In this document: positions 10,945-21,865 of the stretch, one piece after another
Position numbering within the stretch: position 1 is the stretch's first letter
How the letters are laid out: the number at the start of each line of letters is the position of its first letter
NCBI GenBank assembly: GCA_029851415.1
Contig: CM056743.1
Location: forward strand, 74,111,186-74,175,185
Source of the DNA: Eretmocerus hayati
Lineage: Eukaryota > Arthropoda > Insecta > Hymenoptera > Aphelinidae
Direction: 5' to 3'
DNA length: 64,000 nt
Program-made: the position numbers and the translations under genes
The notes under the pieces: generated by a model
Told to the model about the DNA's origin: nothing
What the model saw: the letters and a program-made list of their open reading frames with translations, nothing else
Databases searched by the model: none

Positions 10945-11560
10945 CATTGACAGTTTTTGGTGTCATTTTCATTGGTTACTTTTTCCCTTCCGGCAACCCG
11001 TGTCAAGTACCTTCAAGGAATATGGTGGGGTGCGGATCCTAGTCCCCTCCTTATTCTTCATAGAAGCTTCGTCCGATGTTTCGGAATATGCATCCCTCGT
11101 TTACTACCCTTCTCAAATCGAGCTCCAAGGAAAATCGGAGCGTATCCAATACACCGCAGTGAGAGCAGCTTTCGGTTACAGAAAAACTACACCCACGAAT
11201 ATCTTGTTTGCTGAATTGGAACTGCCACTAATCTCTGCTAGATGTGAATATTTAGGCTCTGCTTATTCGATCAAAGTTCTCAGTAACAACTCAATACCAG
11301 TGACTGAATTGATTGAAAAGTGGTACTCTCAAGATGTCAGTCTGATGAAGAAATGCAAGCGACTCTATGGAAAATGTATTGGAAACTGCATGAAGCTTCA
11401 TCATTTTTTGTACAAATCAGATCAATATTTACTTTCCAAATTCGATTATGCCGTACCTCCCTCCTCTATTCCAGTCAATAGAGGGATAGATAGTATCTTG
11501 CAAAACTCGGAGATTCCAGATTGAGCATTCAGGAATTATTTCGATCTCGATGAAGTAAAT
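10945..11560 (+). pseudogene. LINE fragment, region between RT and RNase H (I/R1-like)
   Basis: Frame one gives YLQGIWWGADPSPLLILHRSF and, after a frameshift near 11050-11080, frame two gives SEYASLVYYPS, RIQYTAVRAAFGYRKTTPTN and ILFAELELPLISARCEYLGS. These match the connecting region just after the RT of I/R1-group LINEs (pattern 'WWGA..LL.LYRS..R...EY', 'IQ..A.R...GYR.STP.N..L.E...P'). The frame ends at 11524. Neither RT nor RNase H is present. It is an isolated remnant and the parent family cannot be named. Confidence 0.65.
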
Positions 11561-11609
11561 TCAAATTATAATAATTGAGCCGCGGGCGAAATCCCGTCCG
11601 TCCGGACCC

Positions 11610-11626
11610 CCCCCCCCCCCCCCCCC
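11610..11626 (+). repeat. Poly-C run
   Basis: About 17 C in a row inside a GC-rich island (11580-11680) that also holds a direct repeat of GAGCAGGGCTGCCAAC (11626 and 11653). It is out of keeping with the AT-rich DNA around it. Confidence 0.9.
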
Positions 11627-11679
11627 GAGCAGGGCTGCCAACGTAAAATCGTGAGCAGGGCTGCCAACTTGACGGAAGA

Positions 11680-12440
11680 AAATATGAGTTGGGATTATGA
11701 GAGCGACAATAGACCTCATGTGTCGCGAGTACCTAATTACTTATTATCCAAGTTAATATTATCATCTAAGATCATCTAGGATCATCTTAAAGTTATGTTT
11801 TGATTATATTTTTATCTGATTGTTATCTTTTGGTTATCTCATGGTTCTCTCCAAGTTATTTCGTCGTTTTTTGATTATCTTTACTTTGCTTTTCCGGTTG
11901 TTTTCACTTTCTCGAGTAATTTTTTAATACATTCTCATTTTTAAGGTATATTGAGTTGGGGTAATTCATTTTTTATGTATTGTGCAATTTTTTAGAGATG
12001 GTATTATTCAATCGTGAGAAACTGATCTTCTTGAAATTTTTAAATTAAAAAGTTGTCTTTTGATGATCTTTCTGTCGTTATTCATCATTCAATTCGATTT
12101 CCCATTATTATATTCTTCAATGTTTAGCAAATATTTCAATAGGATTTTTTTCTTCGTCTATCATGCAATTTTCCAGAGCTGTTATCGTTCGGCTAAGAGA
12201 AACTGATGATTTTTGATTTGAAGTTTTAGTGATTTCACTACGAAAATAGTTAATTATTGAATATCTTTTCAACTATGTATCGAATACTCATTGAAAGATT
12301 TAATAATTATCTGGACCGATATTATTGATAAATATCAACAAAGCTTCTATTGTTGCAATATGGGAATTGTTAGATTGTCTGTTATATTGATTTGATTGTG
12401 TGATCATGTTGTGTGTGAAGTGTTGATGAATTTGGTTTTG
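11680..12440. other. AT-rich stretch without recognisable features
   Basis: No open frame over 60 codons and no repeat structure that I can support. Confidence 0.6.
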
Positions 12441-12447
12441 GATATAT

Positions 12448-12712
12448 CGCTTCAGTCGCCCTCAGCGGAGTTGATCACTCTTGAGCCGTGGCCTAGGCGA
12501 GTCACCGCAACGTCATCATCAGTGTGAAGTGAGTGTCTCAGTAGTAATAGTTGTAATCAGATGTTTGCATTATGATCTATATATGTGATCAGTGTAGTAT
12601 TGATGAGTTTCTTCTGGATCTTTCGCTTCGATCGTTCTCAGCGGAGTTAGTCACTCTTGAGCCATGGCCTATGCGAGTCACCGCAACGTTCTCATCAGTG
12701 TAGAATCGAAGT
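12448..12712 (+). repeat. Two-copy tandem repeat, about 177-bp period
   Basis: A block of about 85 bases with TCAGCGGAGTT, CACTCTTGAGCC and GCGAGTCACCGCAACGT is present near 12450 and again near 12627, with about 90% identity. Its GC content is well above its surroundings. Origin unknown. Confidence 0.7.
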
Positions 12713-12839
12713 GTCTTAATTGTTATTGATGTGATTCATTGTTTGTTTTGAATTATCAATGTTGTTGTATGAGAGACTTTCACTGTTGTTGAGTGTAAAG
12801 TTCATTTAGCAACAATAGTTGTTAATAAGTTCATTATCA

Positions 12840-13297
12840 ACCGACGCAGTGCCGGGGTCGTGGAGCGCCAGCTCTTCCGATCATTGAAGTTAAGCAACGT
12901 TGGGCGCGGTTAGTACTTGGATGGGTGACCGGTCTCCATCCCGGTCTAACAAACCCAAACTTGCTGATTTTTCTGATCGGTTGGCTGTAGCTTACGACCT
13001 TGCAATGTGTTCGGGAGGTGTGAAGTGTCACTGATTCGGTATTAGCCCTTGCGGTTGCAAGGGCTAATACTAGATCCTCGTGGTTGCGAGAGATCTAGGC
13101 CCAATTAGTGGCGCGATAAATGCACCGGATTCTCTGGGGCGGGTTTTCTTCTTCACAAAGAAGTTTTCCCCTGCCTCACGGGCTAATCAATCCCGGGCAA
13201 ATGCAGAGGATTCTACTCTGACACCTACACAGTTCACACACACAACACGTACACTTAACAAGTCCGCAAAATAATCCCGTAGAGAGATTGAAATTGC

Positions 13298-13330
<33 letters not shown>
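12840..13330 (+). mobile_element. 5S-rRNA-headed SINE (SINE3 type) with poly-A tail
   Basis: Bases 12880-12945 carry the 5S rRNA core (TTAAGCAACGTTGGGCGCGG, then TTAGTACTTGGATGGGTGACC), including the internal Pol III promoter elements. The 5' end and 3' part of 5S rRNA are replaced by unrelated sequence, so this is not a functional 5S gene. A body of about 330 bases follows, then about 26 A (13303-13330). AGTTCATTATCA flanks both sides (12828-12839 and 13331-13342), a perfect 12-base target-site duplication. This is the structure of a SINE3-class element moved by a LINE, and the perfect duplication and long A tail suggest a recent insertion. Confidence 0.85.
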
Positions 13331-13334
<4 letters not shown>

Positions 13335-13586
13335 CATTATCATTTGTTATCCCATTCTGGTGAGTATAATGAAGAAAACTAAAACCTTGATTTCTAACGA
13401 CGACTTTAATTGATTGCAGAATCATCTAAAAGTTATTATTGGGAGAATTTTCCTTCTATTTTGTTTCATTTATTGATGAATTAATGATGCAGTCAGAGTA
13501 TGTGCATTCGTAGCCCAGAATTCCACGATCCCAAAAAAATATACAAATCTATGGATGAGTCATTCATCAACAGGGGACCTTCCAGG

Positions 13587-13947
13587 TGTGGTATTTGTGG
13601 AGAAGGTGTGAAGCACTTGATGAGATCGGCGTCTAACTACTTTATTAAGTATTGGTATACAAGAGACACGGAGCCGTATGTATGGCTTGCCGTTCGTGGG
13701 CCGTCTGACTGGCTATACAGTGGGTGCATCTTTTATACTCTGTGCTGTACCAGCTTGTACTTGGCTGTACCTGGCTGTACCTGGCTGTACCAGTCCGTGC
13801 TTGTTACAAGCTCCTTTCACCAGACTTCAAACTACCATATATGGTTCGATGCGTATTTGCTATTAATATACTGTGAAGATCTTTTTTGCATTCCTTTCAC
13901 TGCGTGTCATCTTTACTCTGACGTGTAACTATTCGCAATACACTACA
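13587..13947 (-). repeat. 3' LTR of the Gypsy element
   Basis: 361 bases, TGTGGTATTTG at the left and CACTACA at the right. An internal triplicated TGGCTGTACC (about 13757-13790) is shared with the other LTR. The polypurine tract (AAAAGGAGGGGAGT on the minus strand) lies directly beside it at 13948-13961. Confidence 0.92.
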
Positions 13948-13966
13948 ACTCCCCTCCTTTTATTTT
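13948..13966 (-). promoter_or_regulatory. Polypurine tract of the Gypsy element
   Basis: Minus-strand AAAATAAAAGGAGGGGAGT abuts the 3' LTR, as required for plus-strand priming. A second AAGAGGAGGGGAGT lies at about 14276-14289. Confidence 0.7.
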
Positions 13967-14073
13967 TGAGATCGGGTCGCTTTCCTTTTTTAGCAATTCG
14001 GGACGAACGTCTCGGTACATTGTGATCATTTCCAGGGTACAATTTGTTCCTACATTTTTTCGAAACATTTAGG

Positions 14074-14244
14074 TGTACACTCCCGAGGAAAGTGAACTGC
14101 ACAGCCATGACGGTCAGTTACCGTTCGAGATCTTCTGTCTCACTCGGGCTCGTACCATAACCTATGAGGGCGAGTGAGACAGAAAATCTCGAATGCTACT
14201 TTGACCGTCACGGCTGTGCAGTTCACCTTCCTCGTGAGTGTACA
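14074..14244. mobile_element. Palindromic MITE inside the Gypsy 3' region
   Basis: About 75-base arms pair: TGTACACTCCCGAGGAAAGT (14074) with the reverse complement ending GAGTGTACA (14244), and the CTGTCTCACTCG / CGAGTGAGACAG cores. It lies between two polypurine-tract-like stretches (13948-13961 and about 14276-14291) and provides the last seven or so residues and the stop of pol. No clear target-site duplication. Confidence 0.75.
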
Positions 14245-17222
14245 TATGATTCTTCAAAATTATCATTACATATCGACTCCCCTCCTCTTAAAGTGGGTCC
14301 TAGTTGAGTCCTGACAATTTGATTCTCGTGTCGTTTTGTAATATACCCGTCATTGAATTTTATCTCATACATTACAGGAGATACTTGTCTTACGATTCTC
14401 GCTTCTGTCTTATTCTCAGAGTGCGTTGTATAATCGTTCACAAAATTAATCTCATTCTCTACAAATTGTATTTGTCTGTTACCCTGCTTGTGTCGTGCTT
14501 GATCAAATTGGTGTTTTTCAACATCGCTAATTGAATTGGGAATCAATAAATCAAATCTTGTGCGCAAATCTCTTTTGAAGAATAGATTTGCTGGTGTTCT
14601 GTTCGTTGTCGAGTGTTCCGTGTTCCTATAACCACTCAAAAATCTATTTATCGAAAATTCTAGTGAATGACCTTCTTTAACCATCTTGTCTACTTTGTGT
14701 TTGACCGTTTTGACGAAATTTCCTGCTGCTCCGTTAGTAGCAGGATGATAAGGTGCTGAAAATGTATGTTTTATCTTGTATTGCTTCAAATATTTTCCGA
14801 ATTCGTGGCTCGTTAGTTGTGGACCATTATCGCTCACTGTGTGGTGAGGGAGACCATAACGCGAAAAAATTTCGTCTAGCTTTCGTATCAGATTGTACGA
14901 AGTTGTGTCTTTTTTCATGTTAATCACTCCTGGCCATTTGGAATGTCCGTCCACGATGATCAAAAACATAAAATTGGGAAATGGACCCATAAAGTCAATG
15001 TGAATACGTGACCAAGGTTGACTAGGCCATTGCCACGGTGTAAGTGCTACTTTTCGTGGTTCTGCTCGTGTTGATAGGCAGATTCTACACGAATTCGCAA
15101 TTCGTTCAATATCTTTATGGATATGTGGCCACCAGAAATAATTGCGTGCTATTTGTTTCATCTTTACTATACCAAGATGTGAAGAATGAAGTTCATCGAG
15201 TATGTTTCTCTGTGAAGTTTCTGGAACTATTATTCTGTAACCCCAAGACAAACATCCTTGTTCAAAGATCACTTCGTGTCTTCTATGATGAATGATTTTC
15301 TCTATGTCATTCAATGTTTCTATTTTAGGCCATGACGTCTGTATGTATGATATGACCTTTCTCAATATCTTGTCGTGTGAAGTTGCTTTTACAACTTTTG
15401 GGAAATCAATAATCGTGCATTCATTCTGTATAAAATCGACGTTTGTGTATTCTGTTTCGAATACCGGCATTGTGTCTGCGATCGGTAACCTAGAAAGCGC
15501 ATCGCAGTTTCCGTTAGCTTTTGATTTTACTACTTCGATGGTATATCTGTAGCCTGATGAAAAATATGCCCAGCGTAATAGTCTGCTGTTTAGCATTTTC
15601 GACATATCTTTATTGCCAAATATATATTTTAAAGCTTCATTGTCAGTTTTCAGAATAATGTGATTCCCGTAAACGTATTGATGAAATTTTTTGAAACTGA
15701 AAATGATTGCTCCTGCTTTCTTATCGATTATTGCTCTATGTTTCTCGGATTTTGGAATTATCTTGGATGCGAATGCTATAGGTTTCTCAGAACCGTCTTC
15801 GTACCTGTGCGACGAAATTGCTGAAACCCCGACGTCACTAGCATCACATGCCATGACGAGTTTTACGTTTGGATCGTAGATTGCTAAAACTTTATTTGGA
15901 GAAATTTCTTTCTTGATCCAATCAAATGCATTCTGACATTTGTTTGTCCAAGTCCAATTTTTGTGTTTGATTTGATTATGGAGAGAATAAATGTGTTCCG
16001 CTCTATCTGTGAAGAATCTCTCATAAAAGTTTACGAGACCTAAAAAAGCTTCTAGTTCCTTCGAATTTTTTGGTGTTGGCGCTTTCGTAAGTGCGTCTAC
16101 CTCAGATTGACTTGGCTTTAGCCCTTCTTTGTCTATAACAAAGCCTAGAATTTCAATTTTATCTTTGAAAAAATCGCATTTCCCGAGGTTTACGCGTATG
16201 CCTGCGTTTTGCAATCGTCCAAAAATTTGTGTCAGTATATGTAAATGCTCAGAATCTGTTTTTCCTGTGCAATATATATCATCTTTATAGATCTCTGTAT
16301 GATCTATACCTTTCAGGACGTCTTCTAAAATATCCTGTACTTCTGCGGGATTTGACGCTATACCTTCTCGTAAGCGTGTGTATCTGTGTAACCCTTCGTG
16401 TGAAATAATCGTCAGGGCGTCTTTCGATTCGTCATCGCGTTGAAATTCCATAAATGCGTGTGTCAGGTCGATCTGAGACCATCTATTCCCTATTCGAAGC
16501 GTATGAAAAATTTTCTCTTCCAGAGGAATGGGATGTCTTTTGATTATTAATTGTGGATTAACCGTCATTTTGAAATTTCCACAGATGCGTACCTCACCAT
16601 TCTTTTTCAGAACTGGGATAATGGGTGTTGCCCATTCACTACAGGAAACCGGTTCTAGATTGCCTAGTTTTACTAGTCTGTTTAACTCTTTGGAGATTTT
16701 CTGTGTTAAAGCGAATGGCGCGTGATATGGCTTCATTTGTATCGGTTTTGCGTCTTCTTTAAAGACCAAATGTATCTTCCTACCTTTGTAACACCCTTGC
16801 GTGTTCGAAAAAAGGATTGGAAATTTTTCAAGTATTTGCTTTCTGATGTCCTCACTCTGTATATATAGAATATCCGAGGAATTTGTATTTTTCCATAATT
16901 TTAACGGCCAAAGTCCAAAAGCTGCTAGCCATTGTCTACCCAACAAAACTGGTCCTTTGCCTTTAATAACGTAGATATCCAAAATTTTACTCATTCCATT
17001 CAATACTCCTTTTAATGACTCTAGTTTTAAAATAGGATGAAGCGGTGTTCCACCGTAACTCTTGAGTTTAAGATCACATCCTCTCAGTGGTAATTTTGGA
17101 AAGATTTTATCCTTATCGATTTCGGATACAACTGAAACATTTGTATCCGTGTCTAATACCATTTTGACTCGAATATTATCTATTGTTAAGTCAAAATATA
17201 ATGGTTCTGCTTTGATGTTTTG
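14223..17222 (-). pseudogene. Gypsy pol: protease, RT, RNase H, integrase
   Basis: About 1,000 codons without a stop. The protease active site reads LDTDTNVS, with Asp where DTG-type proteases have Gly. RT motifs include YHAPFALTQKISKELN, NPQLIIKRHPIP and QIDLTHAFMEF, with catalytic IYKDDIYC (Lys at the variable position of YxDD). RNase H shows CDASDVGVSA and ILKTDNEALKYI. Integrase has the HHCC finger (HSSHLG to CRIC) and Asp in HIDFMGP and SDNGPQ, but the position of the third acid in the DDE triad reads NGAAGNF, Gly in place of Glu. The last residues and stop are supplied by a small palindromic insertion at 14074-14244. Protease and integrase should be inactive. Confidence 0.88.
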
Positions 17223-18488
17223 TCAAGAACATTCTGTTTTCTGGAAAAAATCTGTGTTTAAAACCGTATCTCCATCATCCGATTCAGTTTGTAGAACTTT
17301 TACTTGCTTATTACGTTCATCCCGATTGTCTCTATTCTCGAAACGATTTTTACTGAACGTACCAAAAATTTCGTTCTTTCCATGTTTTTTGATACATGTT
17401 TTTTCGAGATGCCCTTGATTATGACAAAAAGTGCATTTCCTGTCTCTGTAACGACAGTCTTTTGTATAGGTGCTATTGCCCATTCCGCAACAATAACAAA
17501 ATTTTGTGCGCGATCTATTTTTAAATTCGCTTTTACCTGTCTGAGTAACTTTACTCGTTGGCTTGTTGTATCGATGAGTGGCGACGTGTTGAATTGAAGT
17601 GTTGCTTCGATGTCGTTCAGTGGTTGCTGCATCTCTCGCTGCTGCTTCCCGAGTGGTAGCAATTTCTACTGCTTTTGAGTACGTGAGATCTTCATCGCTG
17701 AATAGTGCGACTCTGGTAGTTCGATCCGTGAGACCTCTGACCAGTTGGTCACACAGCGCGTCGTTTAGGTCCGGAAAATCGCAGTTTATGGCCAATTCTT
17801 TCAGCCGTGCGATATACTCTGCTATAGATTCGCCTGCATTTTGATGAGCTTGACGAAATATGCTCCGTTCCATGCGTTTGCTTTTTTTCGGGCATAAATG
17901 AGCTGACATTAAAAGCTTTATCTCCTCAAATTTCTTGGTTTTTGGGAGATTTGGTGCTGCTTAATCTTTGATCAGCTTGTATGTTTCTGATCCGCATTTT
18001 GTCAACAAGGTTGCTACTTGTTCATCATCTGATGTAATATTGTTTGCTATGAAAGAGAGTTCCATGCGTTCAATGTAGTCATCCCAAGATTGCTTGTTTC
18101 CATGGAATTCCATTGATTCCACCATATCTGTATTTGGGCTGGGAATTTGTTCTTGTACCGTTTGAGTCTCTGCAGATATGTTGTTTTGTGGGGGTGCCTT
18201 AGCCTGTGTGGTTAAAGCTCGTTCAGTTTGTCCACTCGATTCTGTTTCTTCTGGTACTACAACCCGTAATCCTTCTTTGGAAATATTGACTTCTTTAGTT
18301 TTTGCTGAGAACTGTACGCTGCGTATTTTTCTTGCTATTGACCTCAGAATTTCTAATGAGACCAAATTGAGATGGAGTTTCACCGGAAATTTTGCCAATA
18401 ATTCGATCAATTCTTGTTCAGTAAATGTTTGAATCGTTAAGTCTGTAAAGTCTGGATGATCACCTGGAGGTATTCCCACAGTAGTCAT
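17223..18488 (-). pseudogene. Gypsy gag (capsid and CCHC nucleocapsid), one nonsense codon
   Basis: The frame opens at 18488 (MTTVGIPPGDHPDF) and shows the capsid-type region LEFSINR-free helical block around SFIANNITSDDEQVATLL. It is interrupted by TAA at about 17961, then continues in the same frame with the conserved gag stretch ERSIFRQAHQNAGESIAEYI and two knuckles, CYCCGMGNSTYTKDC-type and CTFCHNQGHLEKTC (about 17395-17500). It stops with TGA at 17223. Pol continues in the same frame directly after this TGA, so gag and pol either form one polyprotein frame with two mutations or use read-through of the TGA (next base C). Confidence 0.8.
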
Positions 18489-18929
18489 AAATGCTGAATT
18501 ACGACCGACTTTATGGCTGGCTCCCTTACCGCTCTTGCCTTGATTCGATGTTTTGATGTATATTTATAGAGACCAAGCTGCTTATAGGCGCTCACCTCAT
18601 GCGTTGATTTGGGACCTGTATGTATATGCTGCGGGGACCTTTCTCCTCTCCAGCTTCTCTCTGTATCCACGTTCAGTGGCTGTATGCTGCGGGGGACCTC
18701 TCTCCTCACTCCAGCTGTGCTCTGTTGTGTTATCCTCGTCGGATTCCTTTTAATTTTTCTGTATATCCTCGTCGGATCTCTCTTCTACTATCTTCGTCAG
18801 ATACATTGATGCTTTTGATATGCTGTGTGTATCGTTGGATGTCTTTACTGCTTATCCTCGTCGGATGTGCTTCCTATCATCGTCAGATAGTCGTTCCTCG
18901 TCGGATTCCTTCTTTTATCCTCGTCGCCA
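18489..18929 (-). promoter_or_regulatory. Gypsy leader with primer-binding-site-like repeats
   Basis: Between the 5' LTR and the gag start, the minus strand contains GACGAGGATA-type words repeatedly: the + strand reads CCTCGTCGGAT or close variants near 18735, 18768, 18855, 18895 and 18917, with looser TCGTCAGAT forms near 18797 and 18878. The copy next to the LTR is the presumed primer-binding site. The repeats are visible; a role in tRNA capture is only a guess. Confidence 0.6.
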
Positions 18930-19291
18930 ATGTGGTATTTGTGGAGAGGGTGTGAAGCACTTGATGAGATCGGCGTCTAACTACTTTATTAAGTATTGGT
19001 ATACAAGAGACACGGAGCCGTATGTATGGCTTGCCGGTCGTGTGCCGTCTGACTGGCTATACAGTGGGTGCGTCTTTTAAACTCTTTGCTGTACCAGCTC
19101 GTACTTGGCTGTACCTGGCTGTACCTGGCTGTACCAGTCCGTGCTTGTTACAAGCTCCTTTCACCAGACTTCAAACTACCATATATGGTTCGATGCGTAT
19201 TTGCTATTAATATACTGTGAAGATCTTTCTTGCATTCCTCTCCCTGCGTGTCATCTTTACTCTGACGTGTAACTATTCGCAATACACTACA
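18930..19291 (-). repeat. 5' LTR of the Gypsy element
   Basis: 362 bases, the partner of 13587-13947. On the minus strand it is followed after TT by GGCGACGAGGATAAAAG, the probable primer-binding site. Confidence 0.92.
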
Positions 19292-19564
19292 CCAGGGTTC
19301 TGTGTAGAATGACTCAGAAATGTAGGGATTCATTTGTGCGGAAATTCTTTGATGGGATACGTCAGTCAGCTACACGCAAAATAGTGAGTGACGGTCAAAA
19401 CCGTCCCCTGTGGCGCTGGTGCGCAGCAGCGCCAAGTGCTGGTTTCGAGCGGACCCAGGTGCTGGAAAATTCATGCACTTTTCGCGGTCGGCGCGTTGTG
19501 CTTCTCTTCCACCGAATAGATCTTTTAAGTATATATCTCCCTATATTATATAGTTGAAATGAAA

Positions 19565-19960
19565 ACTTTTGAGCGATTCCACCGAATTCCTCTGTATTCC
19601 ACTGAGTGCCACCAAGGGCCACCGAGGTCCACCGAGCGCCACCACCTTCCACCGAATTCGTGCGAATTCCACTGAATTCCACTGACTTTCGCCGAATGCC
19701 ACTGAACTCATTAGATATTCCACTGAATTCCATCATTCTTCTACTGAATTCCTTTGTTCTTCCACTGAGATTCCACTCCCTAACATTACCATTTTCCACC
19801 TACGTTTTTATGATATTTGATGAAAATGGCACGTTCTGCCACCTGCGATCCACCGAATTCCAATGTGACTCCACCGAACTCTCAATTATTCCACCGTTAT
19901 TCCACCGAATTCCACCGAATTCCACCGAACTCTACCGACGTCCACTGAATTCAATTCTTT
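19565..19960 (+). repeat. Degenerate minisatellite, 11-bp unit TTCCACCGAAT
   Basis: Roughly 20 imperfect copies of TTCCACCGAAT and TTCCACTGAAT in about 400 bases. The same word (CTTCCACCGAATAGATC) lies in both arms of the surrounding foldback element, at 19506 and about 34107. Confidence 0.85.
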
Positions 19961-20039
19961 TTTTCGAATCCACCTCATCCTATTTTTCTGTACTATTTCA
20001 TTTTCAAAAAAGAATAGTCTTTCGATTGTATTGCAACAA

Positions 20040-20488
20040 GAAGAATATATTCTCTCAACCATGAACGGAAAACAATATCTATCAAACAAAACAATTTTTT
20101 TCAAAACTTGTAAAAACATGAAACATTGGATGAACTATAAAGTGAGCTACAAACGGAAAACAATATGTATCAAACAAAACAATTTTTTCAAAACTTGTAA
20201 ACACATCAAAATAGTATGAACTATAAAGTGAACTACGAATGTGAATAAGAAAAATATTGCTTAACAAAAAAGTATATTCTCTCAACCATGAACGGAAAAC
20301 AATATCTATCAAACAAAACAATTTTTTCAAAACTTGTAAAAACATGAAAAATTGGATGAACTATAAAGTGAACTACAAACGGAAAACAATATGTATCAAA
20401 CGAAACAATTTTTTCAAAACTTGTAAACACATCAAAATAGTATGAACTATAAAGTGAACTATGAATGTGAATAAGAAAAATATTGCTT
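20040..20488 (+). repeat. Tandem duplication of a roughly 235-bp unit
   Basis: The block AGAATATATTCTCTCAACC to AATATTGCTTA is present twice (from about 20040 and 20275) with over 95% identity. Each unit itself holds two roughly 100-bp sub-repeats starting at GGAAAACAATATSTATCAAA. Confidence 0.85.
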
Positions 20489-20885
20489 AAAAAAAAGCCA
20501 TATCAAAAATCAGATCGAGACTGAGCGAGTCTCAATCTCGTCGATTCAATCTCTTGATATCGAGAGAACCCATCCAATTCATAGAAACAATTTATAAAAA
20601 CTTTAAAATGAATACAAACTAATAATTTTTGAACCCAGTCTCATTCTCATTCAAATTTCGATGTCTCCATCTCCACCTTCCTATGAATGAAAGTCACATT
20701 TTGATAGTCATACTATATGATAAAACGATTCATTTTGATTTATGTTACCTTTCTCACAAAAATTTCGTTAGCAACAAGTAACTCCTCCAAAGCCATTGTT
20801 TTATCTGGAAATGATTTTATATTACCAGCAGATTTTACTCGTATAACATAGGTCACCCCTTAAAATATCAAGAATCGAATCATAA

Positions 20886-21865
20886 TTAACAAAATTCACC
20901 GCAATTCAAGTCAATATATCGTTGAAATTTACCGTTTTCTTGCAGATCCCCTATCAATTCTATCTTGTTCCCACGTTCTATTACTGGACAAATCTCATCC
21001 TCGCATTTTATCAAAACAAAATCCAGTTTATACCTCTTGTCAGTGATAATCCCCATCCATTCATTTCCGCTCTTGATGTTCTTCTTCACAATATCATCTT
21101 TCAGATAACCAACCAATTCTGCAATTTCAAAAATGCACACTGTATATATATATATATATATATACTCTTCTTTTCAGTACATATTCTACATACTTATCAA
21201 TCCATTCTTCAACGGTACATCCCGGAAATTGATTGATAATGGTTCAGATAGTTTGCCGAATTCTCCGCAATTGAACACAGTTGAATAACTTTGCGAACTT
21301 ATTTCATGAGGGAGATTTCCCTTCGTAAAGTTCTGATTTGATGCCTGTACGGAGCATTTTTCCAGTAATAGTTTCTGCACATACATGGATAACATTCATT
21401 AATATTCTATATCAATTAGTGAATTATCCATGCATCAATTTGTTCACCACTTACACAATTTAAATTGAATGATTTTTCGAATTTCTGTATGTTGTCATCA
21501 TATAAGTTGCACTGCAATTTGATACCACTGTTGTTGTTCAATAATATTTTCATGACTATGACCTCAACATTGTCTTTTTTTCTTGTGAATTGTTCTTCTC
21601 CAAGGAATTCATCAACGTAAGCCACTATCGTTCTACAACGCACGTTTGTTTTTTGTTAATCAACCTATACTTATAAATCATTTTATCAATCAACAATCAA
21701 TCCACGCTTATAGCATGTGAGAGAACAACGTTTATTCATGATTAAAACTCTCTACTCGCTAAAGTTCGGATAGATCCCATCACTCATCTTTACTCACGTA
21801 GTCTTATCACCAATTTTGACTTTATTCTTCAGGAATTCAGTAGTAGATAGTTCAATCGTCTTCAT
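20886..21865 (-). CDS. RPA1-like single-strand DNA-binding protein, four exons
   Basis: Exons 21865-21798, 21632-21455, 21374-21194 and 21139-20886 join in frame to 226 residues (68+178+181+254 bases). Every intron has GT-AG ends: GTGAGT, GTAAGT and GTATGT donors, and TTGTAG, TGTGCAG and TATACAG acceptors. The product shows two OB-fold-like stretches (TTIVAYVDEFLGEEQF to LQCNLYDDNIQKF, and FEIAELVGYLKDDIVKK to IERGNKIELIGDL) resembling replication protein A large-subunit repeats. Some Helitrons carry RPA genes, thought to protect single-stranded DNA during rolling-circle transfer. Introns are small. The fold call is by eye; no zinc ribbon is seen. Confidence 0.7.

Larger units (their letters stand above)
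13587..19291 (-). mobile_element. Gypsy-type LTR retrotransposon, structurally complete
   Basis: Two LTRs (13587-13947 and 18930-19291), gag and pol between them, and an identical 5-base duplication CCAGG on both sides (13582-13586, 19292-19296). LTRs start TG and end CA on both strands and differ at about 11 of 361 positions by eye, so the insertion is fairly young. Domain order gag, protease, RT, RNase H, integrase defines Gypsy. No env ORF. The copy is dead: two in-frame stops plus changes at protease and integrase catalytic residues. Confidence 0.92.

Noticed and set aside
12880..12945. Functional 5S rRNA gene
   Set aside because: Only the internal core of 5S rRNA is present; both ends are replaced and a SINE body with poly-A and target-site duplication follows.
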